Shown here piece by piece: positions 22,386 through 29,832 of a stretch of 36,364 bases of DNA. The first letter of the stretch is position 1, and each line of letters begins with the position of its first letter. Source of the DNA: a virus. The DNA lies in the IMG/VR virus record IMGVR_UViG_3300020172_001782, positions 1 through 36,364 of that record; one strand, 5' to 3'. The position numbers and the translations under genes were made by a program. The notes beneath the pieces were generated by a model, which saw only the letters and a list, made by a program, of their open reading frames with translations, was not told where the DNA came from and searched no databases.

Positions 22386-22793
22386 ATGTCAGATTACAGA
22401 AAAATGGGACAGGCAATGCGTCGTCGTGCTGGAGCAGCAAGTAGCACTCTTAGCGCAACACCTAAGACAACAGTTGACATGCCAGACAATGTTGGTGCAA
22501 TGATGGCATCAGGAAGTGCAAAGATGTCTGTTGGTCAAATGGTTGGAACTTTGATTCCAAAGAAGCATGGCAAGTCAGGTGACCCAACAGCAATGGGACC
22601 AAAGCCTCGCCGTACCCCAGTTAAAGTTGATGCTGGTTCTGGTGAACGTCTTGGTGCAGCAGGTCGTATTACAGCCAAGTTAGGTTGTGTTGACCCATGT
22701 GCAAGTGGCACTATGACAAATGGTCGCGTTGTTCCAAGCACAATGGGAGCACGTCAAGGATTTTCTGGTGCTGCTTCTGATTCAATGCGGTAA
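22386..22793 (+). CDS. Low-complexity Gly/Ala/Met-rich protein
   Basis: A 135-residue protein behind AAGGGAG. It is rich in Gly, Ala, Ser, Met and Arg/Lys, with phrases such as RRRAGAASSTL and MMASGSAKMSVGQMVGTLIP, and has one CxxxC (GCVDPC). Such composition suggests an extended, possibly virion-associated or DNA-binding protein, not an enzyme. I do not recognise the family. It is the first gene after the terminator and is followed six bases later by another low-complexity gene. Confidence 0.55.
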   Translation: MSDYRKMGQAMRRRAGAASSTLSATPKTTVDMPDNVGAMMASGSAKMSVGQMVGTLIPKKHGKSGDPTAMGPKPRRTPVKVDAGSGERLGAAGRITAKLGCVDPCASGTMTNGRVVPSTMGARQGFSGAASDSMR

Positions 22794-22798
22794 TCGCA

Positions 22799-23026
22799 AT
22801 GAACGGAAATAGAAACCAGTCCGCTTCACAAACTGGCAACGCTTTACAACCGTATGCAGGTTCAGGTTCACCTACTTCGTTAGGTGCTTCAAACATGTCT
22901 ACTGCTACTGCACGTACTGCATGGTCTAATAAAGGCGACCCATACGGTACTCCTACACCTTTGTCAAAGCAGACCGCTGGGTCTTTTTATAAGTTTGATG
23001 ATGGGCCAACACGTAGCCAAGAATAG
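22799..23026 (+). CDS. Small Gly/Ser/Thr-rich hypothetical protein
   Basis: A 75-residue protein starting at ATG 22799, six bases after the previous stop and without an obvious ribosome-binding site. It is rich in Gly, Ser, Thr, Asn and Gln (SASQTGNALQPYAGSGSPTS), with no predicted regular structure. It probably belongs with the preceding low-complexity protein. Not recognised. Confidence 0.45.
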   Translation: MNGNRNQSASQTGNALQPYAGSGSPTSLGASNMSTATARTAWSNKGDPYGTPTPLSKQTAGSFYKFDDGPTRSQE

Positions 23027-23063
23027 GTCTGCGACACGCTAATTTATTCGTAACTTTTCCCGC

Positions 23064-23091
23064 TATATTCGGTAGGATTTCTTTAAGAAAT
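23064..23091 (+). promoter_or_regulatory. Possible promoter -10 (TATATT) with downstream palindrome
   Basis: In the 84-base gap before the gene at 23111, TATATT (23064-23069) fits the TAnnnT -10 pattern. Eight bases later the palindrome ATTTCTT-T-AAGAAAT (23077-23091) lies where an operator would sit, near the expected transcription start. No convincing -35 box can be seen. The first gene after it encodes a probable DNA-binding protein, so autoregulation is possible. Confidence 0.3.
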
Positions 23092-23110
23092 TCTTTACGA
23101 GAGGGAAGAC

Positions 23111-23374
23111 ATGGACACACTTATGGAACCATCACTTGATGACTTTAAAAAACTACTTGTAAATCTAAACGATAGACCTATTAAACCAAACAAGTGTAAG
23201 TTTGCTAAATGGTTAGATAGTCTTTCTGAAGACAAACGAGAAATTATTGATACCCTTCTTGCTTCAAACTTAGGGCATTCAGAATTATTTAGAGAACTTA
23301 CCCCCGTAATTAACATTCCCATGTGTAAAGACACCATGAGAACGCATCGTTCGGGGGCATGTGCATGTCGATAG
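23111..23374 (+). CDS. Probable small DNA-binding protein
   Basis: An 87-residue protein behind GAGGGAAG. The layout, with KFAKWLDSLSEDKREIIDTLL, then a gap and TMRTHRSGACACR at the end, resembles small actinophage proteins with a W-x-x-x-L-x-x-x-x-R helix followed by a helix-turn-helix and a terminal H-R-x-G-x-C-x-C motif. That suggests DNA binding with a small metal site, but this is a remembered pattern. It overlaps the start of the phosphoesterase gene. Confidence 0.5.
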   Translation: MDTLMEPSLDDFKKLLVNLNDRPIKPNKCKFAKWLDSLSEDKREIIDTLLASNLGHSELFRELTPVINIPMCKDTMRTHRSGACACR

Positions 23375-24594
23375 ACAAAGGAAAGCAATGGGAAGAATTA
23401 CAAAAGACCGCAGAGTCTTCCAAGATAAAAGAACTCCTTGAAAAAAATGGGTTTGATGCGGACGACATTGGTCATATTTCTACGGTTAGGTTATCGAGTT
23501 ATCAGACCGTCACGAAAGACGACGACGGTAACGCAACTGTTCACGACCTTGAAGGTCTTAAATTCGTTATCCACCCCGCGTGGAACGAAGGACCTAAATG
23601 GGAAATCATCCGACCAGCAGACCCAGTAAATGTAAGTATTGGTTGGACCCCTACAGAACACGACAAGTCACAAACAAAAATGCGATGTGCATTTATTTTG
23701 CCTGACCCTCAAATTGGATTTAGACGATATGAAAATGGAACCCTTGACCCATTCCATGATGTACAGGCTATCGATGTTGCTTTACAAATCATGGCGTATG
23801 TTCAAGAGAAGTTCGGCATCGATGTTGTCATTAACTTAGGCGACTTTTTAGACCTGCCTGAACACTCTAGGTTCATTCAAGAAGCCTCATTTGCCAATAC
23901 CACTCAACTTGCGATTAACTATGGGCACGAGTTTTTAGCAAAGCAAAGAGCGATTGCTCCAAAAACACGTATAGTTCTATTGGAAGGAAATCACGATAAC
24001 CGCTTAAACCTCCACGCTACTCGTAATGCTGCAGCCTCTTATGGGCTAAAGAAAGCAAACGATTTAGATGGAGACCCAGTTTTAAGTGTTAAAAATTTAT
24101 TGTGTTTAGACGAATTAGGGGTAGAGTTTTATGACAAGTATCCGTCGCAAGAAAGCCAAGTATGGCTTGGTAAGTATCTCAGAGCCATGCACGGTACAAA
24201 AGTACGAAGCAACGGCTCAACCGCAGCAGCCTACACAAACGACACACCACACCTATCCTCTATATTCGGACACATACACCGAATCGAACTTCAGTACAGA
24301 ACTACGTTTGATTCAACAGGACCTATTAGAAGCGTCGCGTTTAGCCCAGGATGTTTATGTCGGGTTGACGGTGCTGTGCCCTCTGTTAACGCAGGAATTG
24401 GAGCGGATGGTAAACCAGGACTTCATTTCGAAAATTGGCAACAAGGATTAGGAATAGTTTGGTACAACGAAGAGACTGGAAGATTTGCTATTGAATCAGT
24501 TCATATTATTGAAGGCCACGCTGTGTATCAAGGTCAAGAATTTCAATATAGTGAATCTCCCGTTCAAACTCCGCCACCGACTTTAAACCAGTAA
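23365..24594 (+). CDS. Metallophosphoesterase (calcineurin-like)
   Basis: An about 409-residue protein. ATG 23365 follows GGGGG by seven bases; ATG 23359 is an alternative. After an about 95-residue unassigned N-terminal region, the calcineurin-like metal motifs appear in order: LPDPQIG (D-x-Q in place of D-x-H), NLGDFLD, EGNHDNR, a histidine in RAMHGT and GHIHR. These hold two metal ions. The substrate could be a phosphodiester in nucleic acid or a cyclic nucleotide; the sequence does not decide. Phages often carry such enzymes near recombination genes (compare SbcD-like nucleases). The 3' end overlaps a minus-strand gene. Confidence 0.8.
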   Translation: MSIDKGKQWEELQKTAESSKIKELLEKNGFDADDIGHISTVRLSSYQTVTKDDDGNATVHDLEGLKFVIHPAWNEGPKWEIIRPADPVNVSIGWTPTEHDKSQTKMRCAFILPDPQIGFRRYENGTLDPFHDVQAIDVALQIMAYVQEKFGIDVVINLGDFLDLPEHSRFIQEASFANTTQLAINYGHEFLAKQRAIAPKTRIVLLEGNHDNRLNLHATRNAAASYGLKKANDLDGDPVLSVKNLLCLDELGVEFYDKYPSQESQVWLGKYLRAMHGTKVRSNGSTAAAYTNDTPHLSSIFGHIHRIELQYRTTFDSTGPIRSVAFSPGCLCRVDGAVPSVNAGIGADGKPGLHFENWQQGLGIVWYNEETGRFAIESVHIIEGHAVYQGQEFQYSESPVQTPPPTLNQ

Positions 24595-24685
24595 CTGCCC
24601 CAACCCAACCACATTTTATGGGGTTGCAAACGGCTTGCCACTGATTTTCATTAACTATTGCTATGGCAACATGATGGGTAAACAT
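24506..24685 (-). CDS. Hidden minus-strand small protein, C-x4-C-GW zinc-knuckle type
   Basis: A 59-residue ORF on the minus strand, just under common length cut-offs. Its ATG (24685-24683) follows AAAAGGAGGAAAAG, the best ribosome-binding site in the region. The product has W-Q-A-V-C-N-P-I-K-C-G-W-V-G, then A-E-F-E-R-E-I-H, a layout like small actinophage proteins with C-x(n)-C-GW-G and a later A-x-x-E-x-x-x-H helix. The first 31 codons lie in the gap after the phosphoesterase gene and the rest overlaps that gene's 3' end. It diverges from the gene at 24739. Confidence 0.6.
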   Translation of the reverse strand: MFTHHVAIAIVNENQWQAVCNPIKCGWVGAVTGLKSVAEFEREIHYIEILDLDTQRGLQ

Positions 24686-24713
24686 CTTTTCCTCCTTTTA
24701 CCCTGACAAACCT

Positions 24714-24735
24714 AACTATAGCCTAGACCATAGTT
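24714..24735. promoter_or_regulatory. Imperfect 22-bp palindrome in divergent promoter region
   Basis: The arms AACTATAGCCT and AGACCATAGTT, with CTAG at the centre, match as inverted repeats at 9 of 11 positions. The element lies between the minus-strand gene start at 24685 and the plus-strand ATG at 24739, beginning 28 bases upstream of the former and ending 3 bases before the latter. On either strand it offers TATAGY-like hexamers. It could be an operator controlling both directions. No repressor has been identified. Confidence 0.45.
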
Positions 24736-24738
24736 CCT

Positions 24739-25386
24739 ATGGAAAACGCATCGCTTAGTAACGAGCAATTTGCTGCCAATATCAACGAAGGCTACGGCGG
24801 TTCCGTTAACTTTAAAACCAGAAAACCCGTAACTGGTAAAGGGTTTCTAACTTCTTTTGCAGGAGCCGAAAAGCCTACGGCTCTTCCAATTAAAGCCGAA
24901 GACATTCAAAATTATAGAAACGCTCATCATGAGTTAGCCAGTCAAAGTGATGCAACCGTTCATGGGGTTTGGAAAAACCCAGCAACTCCAGGGGTTGCAG
25001 ACCAAGATTTATCAGTTCAAGTTAGCACTCCTAAAGACGCACAAGCAATGGGAATTGCTGAAAAACAAAAGGCATCATACGCATTACCTAAAACACGTGT
25101 TTCTAGTCGTGGTCATAATGTAACTGGTAGTTTAGATGAAGAGGGCAAACCTACTGGCGGAGATGTTCTTTTACACACAGCAGACCTTGGAAAAAATGAT
25201 GTTGACCCACGCTACCGTCCAGGAGCATTAGATACCCCAGGTGCTGGAAGTTTTACTCGCAATCAATATAAGAACAAAGACTGGAATAAAAAGGCTGGAA
25301 CGTTAAACGGGAAGCCAGTCAATTACGAGAGCATTCTTAGAACTATCAACGAAAATAGAGTTGAACGTATGCGTGGTGAAGGCTAA
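24739..25386 (+). CDS. Hypothetical protein starting the small-protein cluster
   Basis: A 215-residue protein. ATG 24739 has no Shine-Dalgarno and lies 3 bases after the palindrome, so a leaderless transcript is possible. The sequence is polar and Gly/Asn/Lys-rich (EGYGGSVNFKTRKPVTGKGF), with short strand-like phrases and a C-terminal helix ending ENRVERMRGEG. No domain is recognised. It is TAATG-coupled to the next gene. Structural or DNA-associated virion protein is conceivable, but nothing in the sequence proves it. Confidence 0.55.
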   Translation: MENASLSNEQFAANINEGYGGSVNFKTRKPVTGKGFLTSFAGAEKPTALPIKAEDIQNYRNAHHELASQSDATVHGVWKNPATPGVADQDLSVQVSTPKDAQAMGIAEKQKASYALPKTRVSSRGHNVTGSLDEEGKPTGGDVLLHTADLGKNDVDPRYRPGALDTPGAGSFTRNQYKNKDWNKKAGTLNGKPVNYESILRTINENRVERMRGEG

Positions 25387-25916
25387 TGCCAGCAGAGAAT
25401 ATGTCGCCAAATCAAAATTGGCAATCATTAGGTGCAGGTGGTCTTAACGGCTACAACAATCAAGGTGGAGTTGGTGGACCTTCAGTCCGTTCAAACCTAG
25501 ATTTCATGCGTCTTGGTGTAGGACGCGTTCCTTCTGCAGAGTATCCAGATGGTTACTTAGGCACATTAGTTACTCGTCGTCGTGATGACCGCCTTTTAGA
25601 TTCCATAAAGAACAATGTAAATAAAAAAGCCTATCAACGTGGTGTTCACAAAGGTGAAAGAATTGAACCTTCTCAATACTACTGGCCCAAAGAGTTACAG
25701 CCCACCCGCGGACTAACCCGACAACTAAATTCGAAAATGGTTATTCAAAACGGTGTGGCTGTCTATTATTCAGACAGATATTCCCAAGAGTCAGAACTAA
25801 CTCCTGCTCCTCATTTAGTCAATGATGGCAAAGCAAATCTACGTTCTGATTCTCCTGGAGTCCTTTACTCACAAAGAAGTCAAAGACTTTCAGGGCTTCG
25901 TCCTCAGTGGCGATAG
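25386..25916 (+). CDS. Hypothetical Arg/Gly-rich protein
   Basis: A 176-residue protein, TAATG-coupled to the preceding gene. Its N-terminus is Asn/Gly-rich (NQNWQSLGAGGLNGYNNQGG). The middle is Arg-rich (TRRRDDRLLDSIKNNVNKKAY), and the C-terminus ends with SQRLSGLRPQWR. No enzyme motif and no membrane segment are seen. The basic, extended composition is shared with several downstream proteins, suggesting joint function, perhaps as virion-internal or nucleic-acid-binding proteins. Confidence 0.5.
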   Translation: MPAENMSPNQNWQSLGAGGLNGYNNQGGVGGPSVRSNLDFMRLGVGRVPSAEYPDGYLGTLVTRRRDDRLLDSIKNNVNKKAYQRGVHKGERIEPSQYYWPKELQPTRGLTRQLNSKMVIQNGVAVYYSDRYSQESELTPAPHLVNDGKANLRSDSPGVLYSQRSQRLSGLRPQWR

Positions 25917-26545
25917 TTATGGAAGAGTTAAAAGCGGACCGTTGGTCCAAACTCCTATCTCAACAACAAATGCAAAAGCATGTTGACTCAATTGTAAAAC
26001 AGTACAACTCCTCAACAAAAGCACAACGTGAAGCAGGACGTACTTGGTACGAAAGAGCACACGATGTTGCTTTAGACCTTGGAAAAGGTGATGCAAAAAA
26101 AGGAGCGGGAATTATCTCTGCTCTTAGTCCAATGGTTCATTGGGATTTAAATATAAGAAACGCAAGAGAATTAGTAAGAACAGGCAAAACAACTTCGGTT
26201 GGTGGTATGCAAAACGTTCGTAAGGCTCAGGCTATTTTGGCTGGACAAGACCCAGATGAGTTATTTAGTATGGCAACAGGACCAAAAACAACTTCTTTTT
26301 ACAGAAACATTGCAAATCCATCAGACCCTCATCCTGTAACAATTGACCGCCATGCGTATGATTCTAATGTTGACCGAAAAGGTGCACTACATGAAGACCT
26401 TAAAGGGAAATTAAAAGGCGGAAGGTATGAGCACCACGCTAGTGCAATTAGAAATGCAGCATTTGATTTAGGTGGTAACGCATTACCAAATCAAGTTCAA
26501 GCAACTAATTGGGGAAGATGGAGAGAGATACATGGCATTCAGTAG
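25907..26545 (+). CDS. Conserved-looking phage protein, possible HhH-GPD-like fold
   Basis: A 212-residue protein from GTG 25907 (ATG 25919 is an alternative). Notable phrases are GAGIISALSPMVHWDLNIRNA, then TGPKTTSFYRNI, and VTIDRHAYDSNV. The order of an L-S-P helix, a G-x-K-T-x-x-F helix and a D-x-H-A loop recalls HhH-GPD DNA glycosylases (G-V-G-x-x-T-A, then V-D-T-H-V), but the hairpin is not canonical and the catalytic Lys/Asp pair cannot be assigned. Treat the glycosylase idea as speculative. It is overlapped by the next gene by 14 bases. Confidence 0.5.
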   Translation: MAIVMEELKADRWSKLLSQQQMQKHVDSIVKQYNSSTKAQREAGRTWYERAHDVALDLGKGDAKKGAGIISALSPMVHWDLNIRNARELVRTGKTTSVGGMQNVRKAQAILAGQDPDELFSMATGPKTTSFYRNIANPSDPHPVTIDRHAYDSNVDRKGALHEDLKGKLKGGRYEHHASAIRNAAFDLGGNALPNQVQATNWGRWREIHGIQ

Positions 26546-26903
26546 CAAGTCAGACGGACGTTACGATTGGACTAAACCATACAATCAACGTCCCCCATTT
26601 ACTCCCGACCAAGTAGCAAAACGTTGGCAGTACAACGGACCTTTTGCCTCTAATCAAGAGAGATTAGTAACTCAAGCCCTAATGATGGCTTCAATTCCAC
26701 GTGAAGATGTATCAATGATGGTTCGTCCTCCCATGCCACAGATACGTCTTATGCCTAAAAAGTACGGGTATAACCGTAAAATGTTTGGAATTGATGACAT
26801 AGTAAGCATCGACAGAAACTATGTAGAGCCACGTATTAGTTGGTTCTCTGGTGGAGTCGCAGGATATTCGGCAGCAGATAGAAATGCGTTAGGAAATAAC
26901 TAA
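26532..26903 (+). CDS. Hypothetical small basic protein
   Basis: A 123-residue protein read from ATG 26532, which follows GGAGAGAGAT; an upstream in-frame start at 26472 would lie deep inside the previous gene. It has a helical N-terminal part (TPDQVAKRWQYNGPFASNQERLVTQALMMASI) and basic, beta-type segments after it (RLMPKKYGYNRKMFGI). No motif is recognised. Its TAA overlaps the next ATG (TAATG). Confidence 0.5.
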   Translation: MAFSSKSDGRYDWTKPYNQRPPFTPDQVAKRWQYNGPFASNQERLVTQALMMASIPREDVSMMVRPPMPQIRLMPKKYGYNRKMFGIDDIVSIDRNYVEPRISWFSGGVAGYSAADRNALGNN

Positions 26904-27091
26904 TGGCAAGTGCACCACGACGTATGCAACTTCGCTCTACTCGATTAGAGATTAGAGAACAGAATAGGCGTTTAAATGAGGCTGCTGCAAAAGATTATGC
27001 AGAAAAAAGTGATTTTCAAAGTAGGTACGACCAAATGTCAGCAATTGCTGGCGAAGGTTGCGAGTATTGTGGAGGTAATCATCGTGGGTAA
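26903..27091 (+). CDS. Small basic protein with terminal CxxC
   Basis: A 62-residue protein, TAATG-coupled. The first 45 residues are one strongly charged helix (RRMQLRSTRLEIREQNRRLNEAAAKDYAEK), possibly a coiled coil. The end has GCEYCGGNH, a C-x-x-C followed by H that may bind a metal. The product resembles other short zinc-knuckle proteins in this genome. Function unknown. Confidence 0.5.
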   Translation: MASAPRRMQLRSTRLEIREQNRRLNEAAAKDYAEKSDFQSRYDQMSAIAGEGCEYCGGNHRG

Positions 27092-27353
27092 CAGTAATGC
27101 AGGACGTTGGGCAGCACGTTGGGCACAACCACGTAACTTTCAAACAAAACTAGACATCCGTAGTTCAAACATTGATGCAGCAAAAAACGCTGAGATTAGC
27201 CTTAAGAGTGCTCATGAAGGAGCCGTTTACACAGCGTTTCCAACAGGTGATGGTTTAGACATGCGTAATAAGAACAAGTACGGACCAGACGTAGAGATTA
27301 CAACTTACCACGACGGTGAAAACGTTCGTTCTTGGCATGCAGGTGACAAGTAA
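27084..27353 (+). CDS. Small hypothetical protein (GTG start)
   Basis: An 89-residue protein. GTG 27084 is chosen because GGAGG at 27071-27075 lies eight bases upstream and the start overlaps the previous stop; an earlier in-frame ATG at 26976 is buried in the preceding gene. Features: N-terminal SNAGRWAARWAQPRNF, a helical middle and a C-terminal strand-rich DVEITTYHDGENVRSWHAG. No family recognised. It is TAATG-coupled to the next gene. Confidence 0.5.
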   Translation: MGNSNAGRWAARWAQPRNFQTKLDIRSSNIDAAKNAEISLKSAHEGAVYTAFPTGDGLDMRNKNKYGPDVEITTYHDGENVRSWHAGDK

Positions 27354-27553
27354 TGGACCTAGAGAGTGGCTCATATCCTTTAGATATGCAAGCAAAGACT
27401 GTTGCAAATAACGTTATGAATTACAGCGGGAATCATCCATGCCCATCTTGTGGCTTAATTATGAATCCAGTTGTTGCTATGTACAGTAAAGGTATGTGCC
27501 CATCTTGTTACAATAACTTTGCAGCAAAACGTCTTCAAGACAGGATGGCATAA
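27353..27553 (+). CDS. Zinc-ribbon protein (CPSC...CPSC)
   Basis: A 66-residue protein with two identical zinc knuckles, HPCPSCGLIMNP and KGMCPSCYNNF, spaced about 23 residues, a standard four-cysteine ribbon. The ends are polar and basic. It is TAATG-coupled on both sides. Zinc ribbons of this simple kind often bind nucleic acid or act as protein-binding tags; nothing specific can be said. Confidence 0.6.
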   Translation: MDLESGSYPLDMQAKTVANNVMNYSGNHPCPSCGLIMNPVVAMYSKGMCPSCYNNFAAKRLQDRMA

Positions 27554-28491
27554 TGCCAAGAAAAAAACCTAGTTGGGTTGGACCAGCAAACCCTGCAGAC
27601 GCTGATACAAATTTACTTAAACCTATAGTTGAACAAACTTCTGAACAACGTGCAGAGGCAGAAAGAATGTCTCCACGTCCTGTTGTTACACCTAAAGACC
27701 CAACAACTAAAAATACTCACAAAGAGCCTGTTCAAAAACGTCAAAAACCAAAGGTAAAGACAACCGAAAACCTTAAAGACGCAGAAGTTCGTACGCCAAC
27801 AAATGCTGAGTTAGGTAGAGGAGTTGCAGCAGTATCTACTGCTCCAAAACCAAAGCGTAATCGTAAACCTAGAAGCACAACTAAAACTGGAAAAAAACTT
27901 GACCCAAAAACTGGAAGAATAGTTGCTCCTCGTCCAGGTCAAGTTAGAAAGTTAAACGGAAAAGTAGTCCGAGTAGACAGTTCAAACATTGAAGAAGTTA
28001 CACAAGCAAGTCGCACCACTGTTTTACCAACAGCAGGTAGAGACGTTGTTGAGGGAGCCTCACCATTAACTCCTAGACCTAAAGGAAATGCTTCTATAAT
28101 TCGTAACGCACCTAGGCCCGCTGCAGGTCCTGCTGGTAATGCAAAAGAAATTGGGGAAATGATTTCTCAGGCTAGACAACACCTAGCAAATATGACTTTA
28201 AGTAGGGCTAGGCCAGATGAATATAACGCCCATCACGATAGTTTTAACTTAGTTCATGCCCAACTGCAGAAACTGGCTCCTGCTGCTCATACCATCTTGG
28301 GGATTATGCGTCACGTAACCCACAATGTGACTCCTGAAAGTGCTGGGCATTTTGAGGCAGCAGACAAGGCTCTTGGGGATACACTTGCCTCATACAAAGC
28401 AGTAAGTTCTGGTAACGTAGAATCTTCTAGATTTGGACGGCAAGAACGCTTAAGAAGAATCAGAGCAGAAAGAGAAGGTACACCAGAATGA
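27553..28491 (+). CDS. Lys/Pro-rich protein with C-terminal helical domain
   Basis: A 312-residue protein. Residues about 1-180 are disordered and rich in Lys, Pro, Thr and Arg (KPKRNRKPRSTTKTGKK), strongly basic like DNA-binding or structural tails. Residues about 195-285 form a helical bundle (EIGEMISQARQHLANM, HAQLQKLAPAAHTILGIMRHV, HFEAADKALGDTLASYKAV). The last 25 residues are an Arg/Glu-rich helix. It may condense or coat DNA, or be a virion protein; no family is recognised. It overlaps the next gene by four bases. Confidence 0.55.
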   Translation: MPRKKPSWVGPANPADADTNLLKPIVEQTSEQRAEAERMSPRPVVTPKDPTTKNTHKEPVQKRQKPKVKTTENLKDAEVRTPTNAELGRGVAAVSTAPKPKRNRKPRSTTKTGKKLDPKTGRIVAPRPGQVRKLNGKVVRVDSSNIEEVTQASRTTVLPTAGRDVVEGASPLTPRPKGNASIIRNAPRPAAGPAGNAKEIGEMISQARQHLANMTLSRARPDEYNAHHDSFNLVHAQLQKLAPAAHTILGIMRHVTHNVTPESAGHFEAADKALGDTLASYKAVSSGNVESSRFGRQERLRRIRAEREGTPE

Positions 28492-28811
28492 TTGCATGGA
28501 ATGACCGCCGTAAGGCAAAGAAGGCTGCAAGTGCCACTATGAAAACTACTCTTGGCATGATGGCAAAAACAGGTGCACTTCGAGGCACTACACCGCCTTC
28601 TAAAGACGCTTATAAAGCAGCATCAGAGAAGCGTGAAAACAAGAGTGAGCGTACCGAAGTACTAGAGAATGCTGCAAGAGATAGGTCTCGTACTAATTAT
28701 GCCTATGAAGTTAACAATATGGACAAGCGTATGTCCAAGCGTGAATCAATTGATTCAGCAGCAAGTTACAATGACATGAAGAGAAAACAAGAAGGAAAGA
28801 GTAAATACTAA
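28488..28811 (+). CDS. Small Lys/Arg-rich helical protein
   Basis: A 107-residue protein starting in an ATGA overlap. It is dominated by charged helices with many Lys/Arg (RRKAKKAASATMKTTLG, EKRENKSERTEVLENAARDRSR, DMKRKQEGKSKY). No fold can be named; a nucleic-acid-binding or coiled-coil protein is plausible. It is TAATG-coupled to the next gene. Confidence 0.5.
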   Translation: MIAWNDRRKAKKAASATMKTTLGMMAKTGALRGTTPPSKDAYKAASEKRENKSERTEVLENAARDRSRTNYAYEVNNMDKRMSKRESIDSAASYNDMKRKQEGKSKY

Positions 28812-29017
28812 TGGCTGTTAATTCATCACGTTCAATGAACAAGTCACTTGCTGATGGTGCAACTGATGGCAAGTATCGTAAGGCTCGTCCTGATACTGAA
28901 GTTATGGCTGGTTCAGGTAGCGAAATTACTGAAGCAAACCGTCAGTCTTTAAACCCATTCTTTAACTACGGATTCGTTACAACTGAAGCACCAACTAAGG
29001 TAAACCCAGGAGCCTAA
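28811..29017 (+). CDS. Small polar hypothetical protein
   Basis: A 68-residue protein, TAATG-coupled. Composition is polar (Ser, Asn, Ala, Gly, Thr), with no clear secondary structure until a phrase FFNYGFVTTEAPTKV near the end. The upstream gene and the downstream TTG-started gene suggest it is part of the same coupled string. Not recognised. Confidence 0.5.
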   Translation: MAVNSSRSMNKSLADGATDGKYRKARPDTEVMAGSGSEITEANRQSLNPFFNYGFVTTEAPTKVNPGA

Positions 29018-29018
29018 A

Positions 29019-29213
29019 TTGGCTGAGAAAAAACGAGCACGAGGTATTGCCTCAAAAGTAGGCAAGTACTCAGGCAAAAGCGTTAAGGTTGAGTTTACCG
29101 AAGTTAGAAAACAAGGTGGCGGAAGTAAACCAAGCCGTCTAAAGGGTGGCAAGGCTCGTAAACCTGCTCCTACTATTCGGTCTAGACGCAAACACACCAA
29201 AATCGACGATTAA
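29019..29213 (+). CDS. Very basic small protein (TTG start)
   Basis: A 64-residue protein from TTG 29019, one base after the previous stop, with CAGGAG about ten bases upstream. About a third of residues are Lys or Arg, plus many Gly and Ser (KKRARGIASKVGKYSGKS, RKQGGGSKPSRLKGGK). This resembles ribosomal or histone-like tails and likely binds nucleic acid. It ends the coupled string of small proteins; a 55-base gap follows. Confidence 0.5.
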   Translation: MAEKKRARGIASKVGKYSGKSVKVEFTEVRKQGGGSKPSRLKGGKARKPAPTIRSRRKHTKIDD

Positions 29214-29268
29214 CTTACTTTCTCACTTTTTGGGGTAAGATAACTTTTAATACACATAGGAGTAATAC

Positions 29269-29832
29269 ATGGCGCAACCACCTTTATTAGGCTCGAAAGA
29301 CAAGTCTTATAACGACGGACCTCAGATGAGACTCCTTCACTGTATGGTGTGTAGTTCTATAGAAGAATTACCACCGTATCAAGGTCGTCCAGAAAACGAC
29401 CATTTACTAGCAATTGCTTGTGAAAAGCATAAGTTCCCTTCTGGTGAAGAACACAAGGGATTGCTATTTGTTGTACCTGTATTAGCGTGGGCTAAAAAAG
29501 AAGCACGTGAAGACATCATTCGCCAAATTAAAGGCGGAGGTTCAAAAGGTTTAGCCGAAATTGATTCTTCTTTTTACGATACCAAGAGTCAATTTGGTGA
29601 AGATGCCATGAACTGCTGGAAGAGCAGAAACAGACCTCAAGATAGTTGTGATGATTACGAGTCTTCTTCTAAAAGACTATTGCCAGATACAGCAAAAGAC
29701 AGAAAAGAACTAGGGTTAACTTCTTTAAAGGATGCCCCAGGACCAAAGAACTACCTTTGCCACTTTTGCCCAATTCATAGTAAAGTGGTTCAACGCAAAC
29801 GACAACTGTTAGGACTATATGATGACAAATAA
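29269..29832 (+). CDS. Conserved phage cysteine-rich protein
   Basis: A 187-residue protein behind ATAGGAG. The upstream gap contains TAAGAT, which fits a TAnnnT -10. The sequence starts with a C-x-x-C pair (RLLHCMVCSS), then a PPYQGRPENDHLLAIACEKH segment, a helix, a W-K-S-R-N-R-P-Q-D-S-C-D-D-Y phrase, and ends with Y-L-C-H-F-C-P-I-H-S and a basic helix. The Cys/His pairs suggest two zinc sites. I recall similar proteins in actinophage genomes, none with known function. Confidence 0.6.
   Translation: MAQPPLLGSKDKSYNDGPQMRLLHCMVCSSIEELPPYQGRPENDHLLAIACEKHKFPSGEEHKGLLFVVPVLAWAKKEAREDIIRQIKGGGSKGLAEIDSSFYDTKSQFGEDAMNCWKSRNRPQDSCDDYESSSKRLLPDTAKDRKELGLTSLKDAPGPKNYLCHFCPIHSKVVQRKRQLLGLYDDK

Noticed and set aside
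24131-24451. 106-codon plus-strand frame inside the phosphoesterase gene
   Set aside because: Out of frame with clear metal-binding motifs that continue through it (GHIHR); no RBS and Thr/Gln/Pro-rich shadow composition.
24601-24626. CAACCC...GGGTTG hairpin after the phosphoesterase as a terminator
   Set aside because: Only six paired bases, a large loop and no T-run; the region is better explained by the minus-strand gene.
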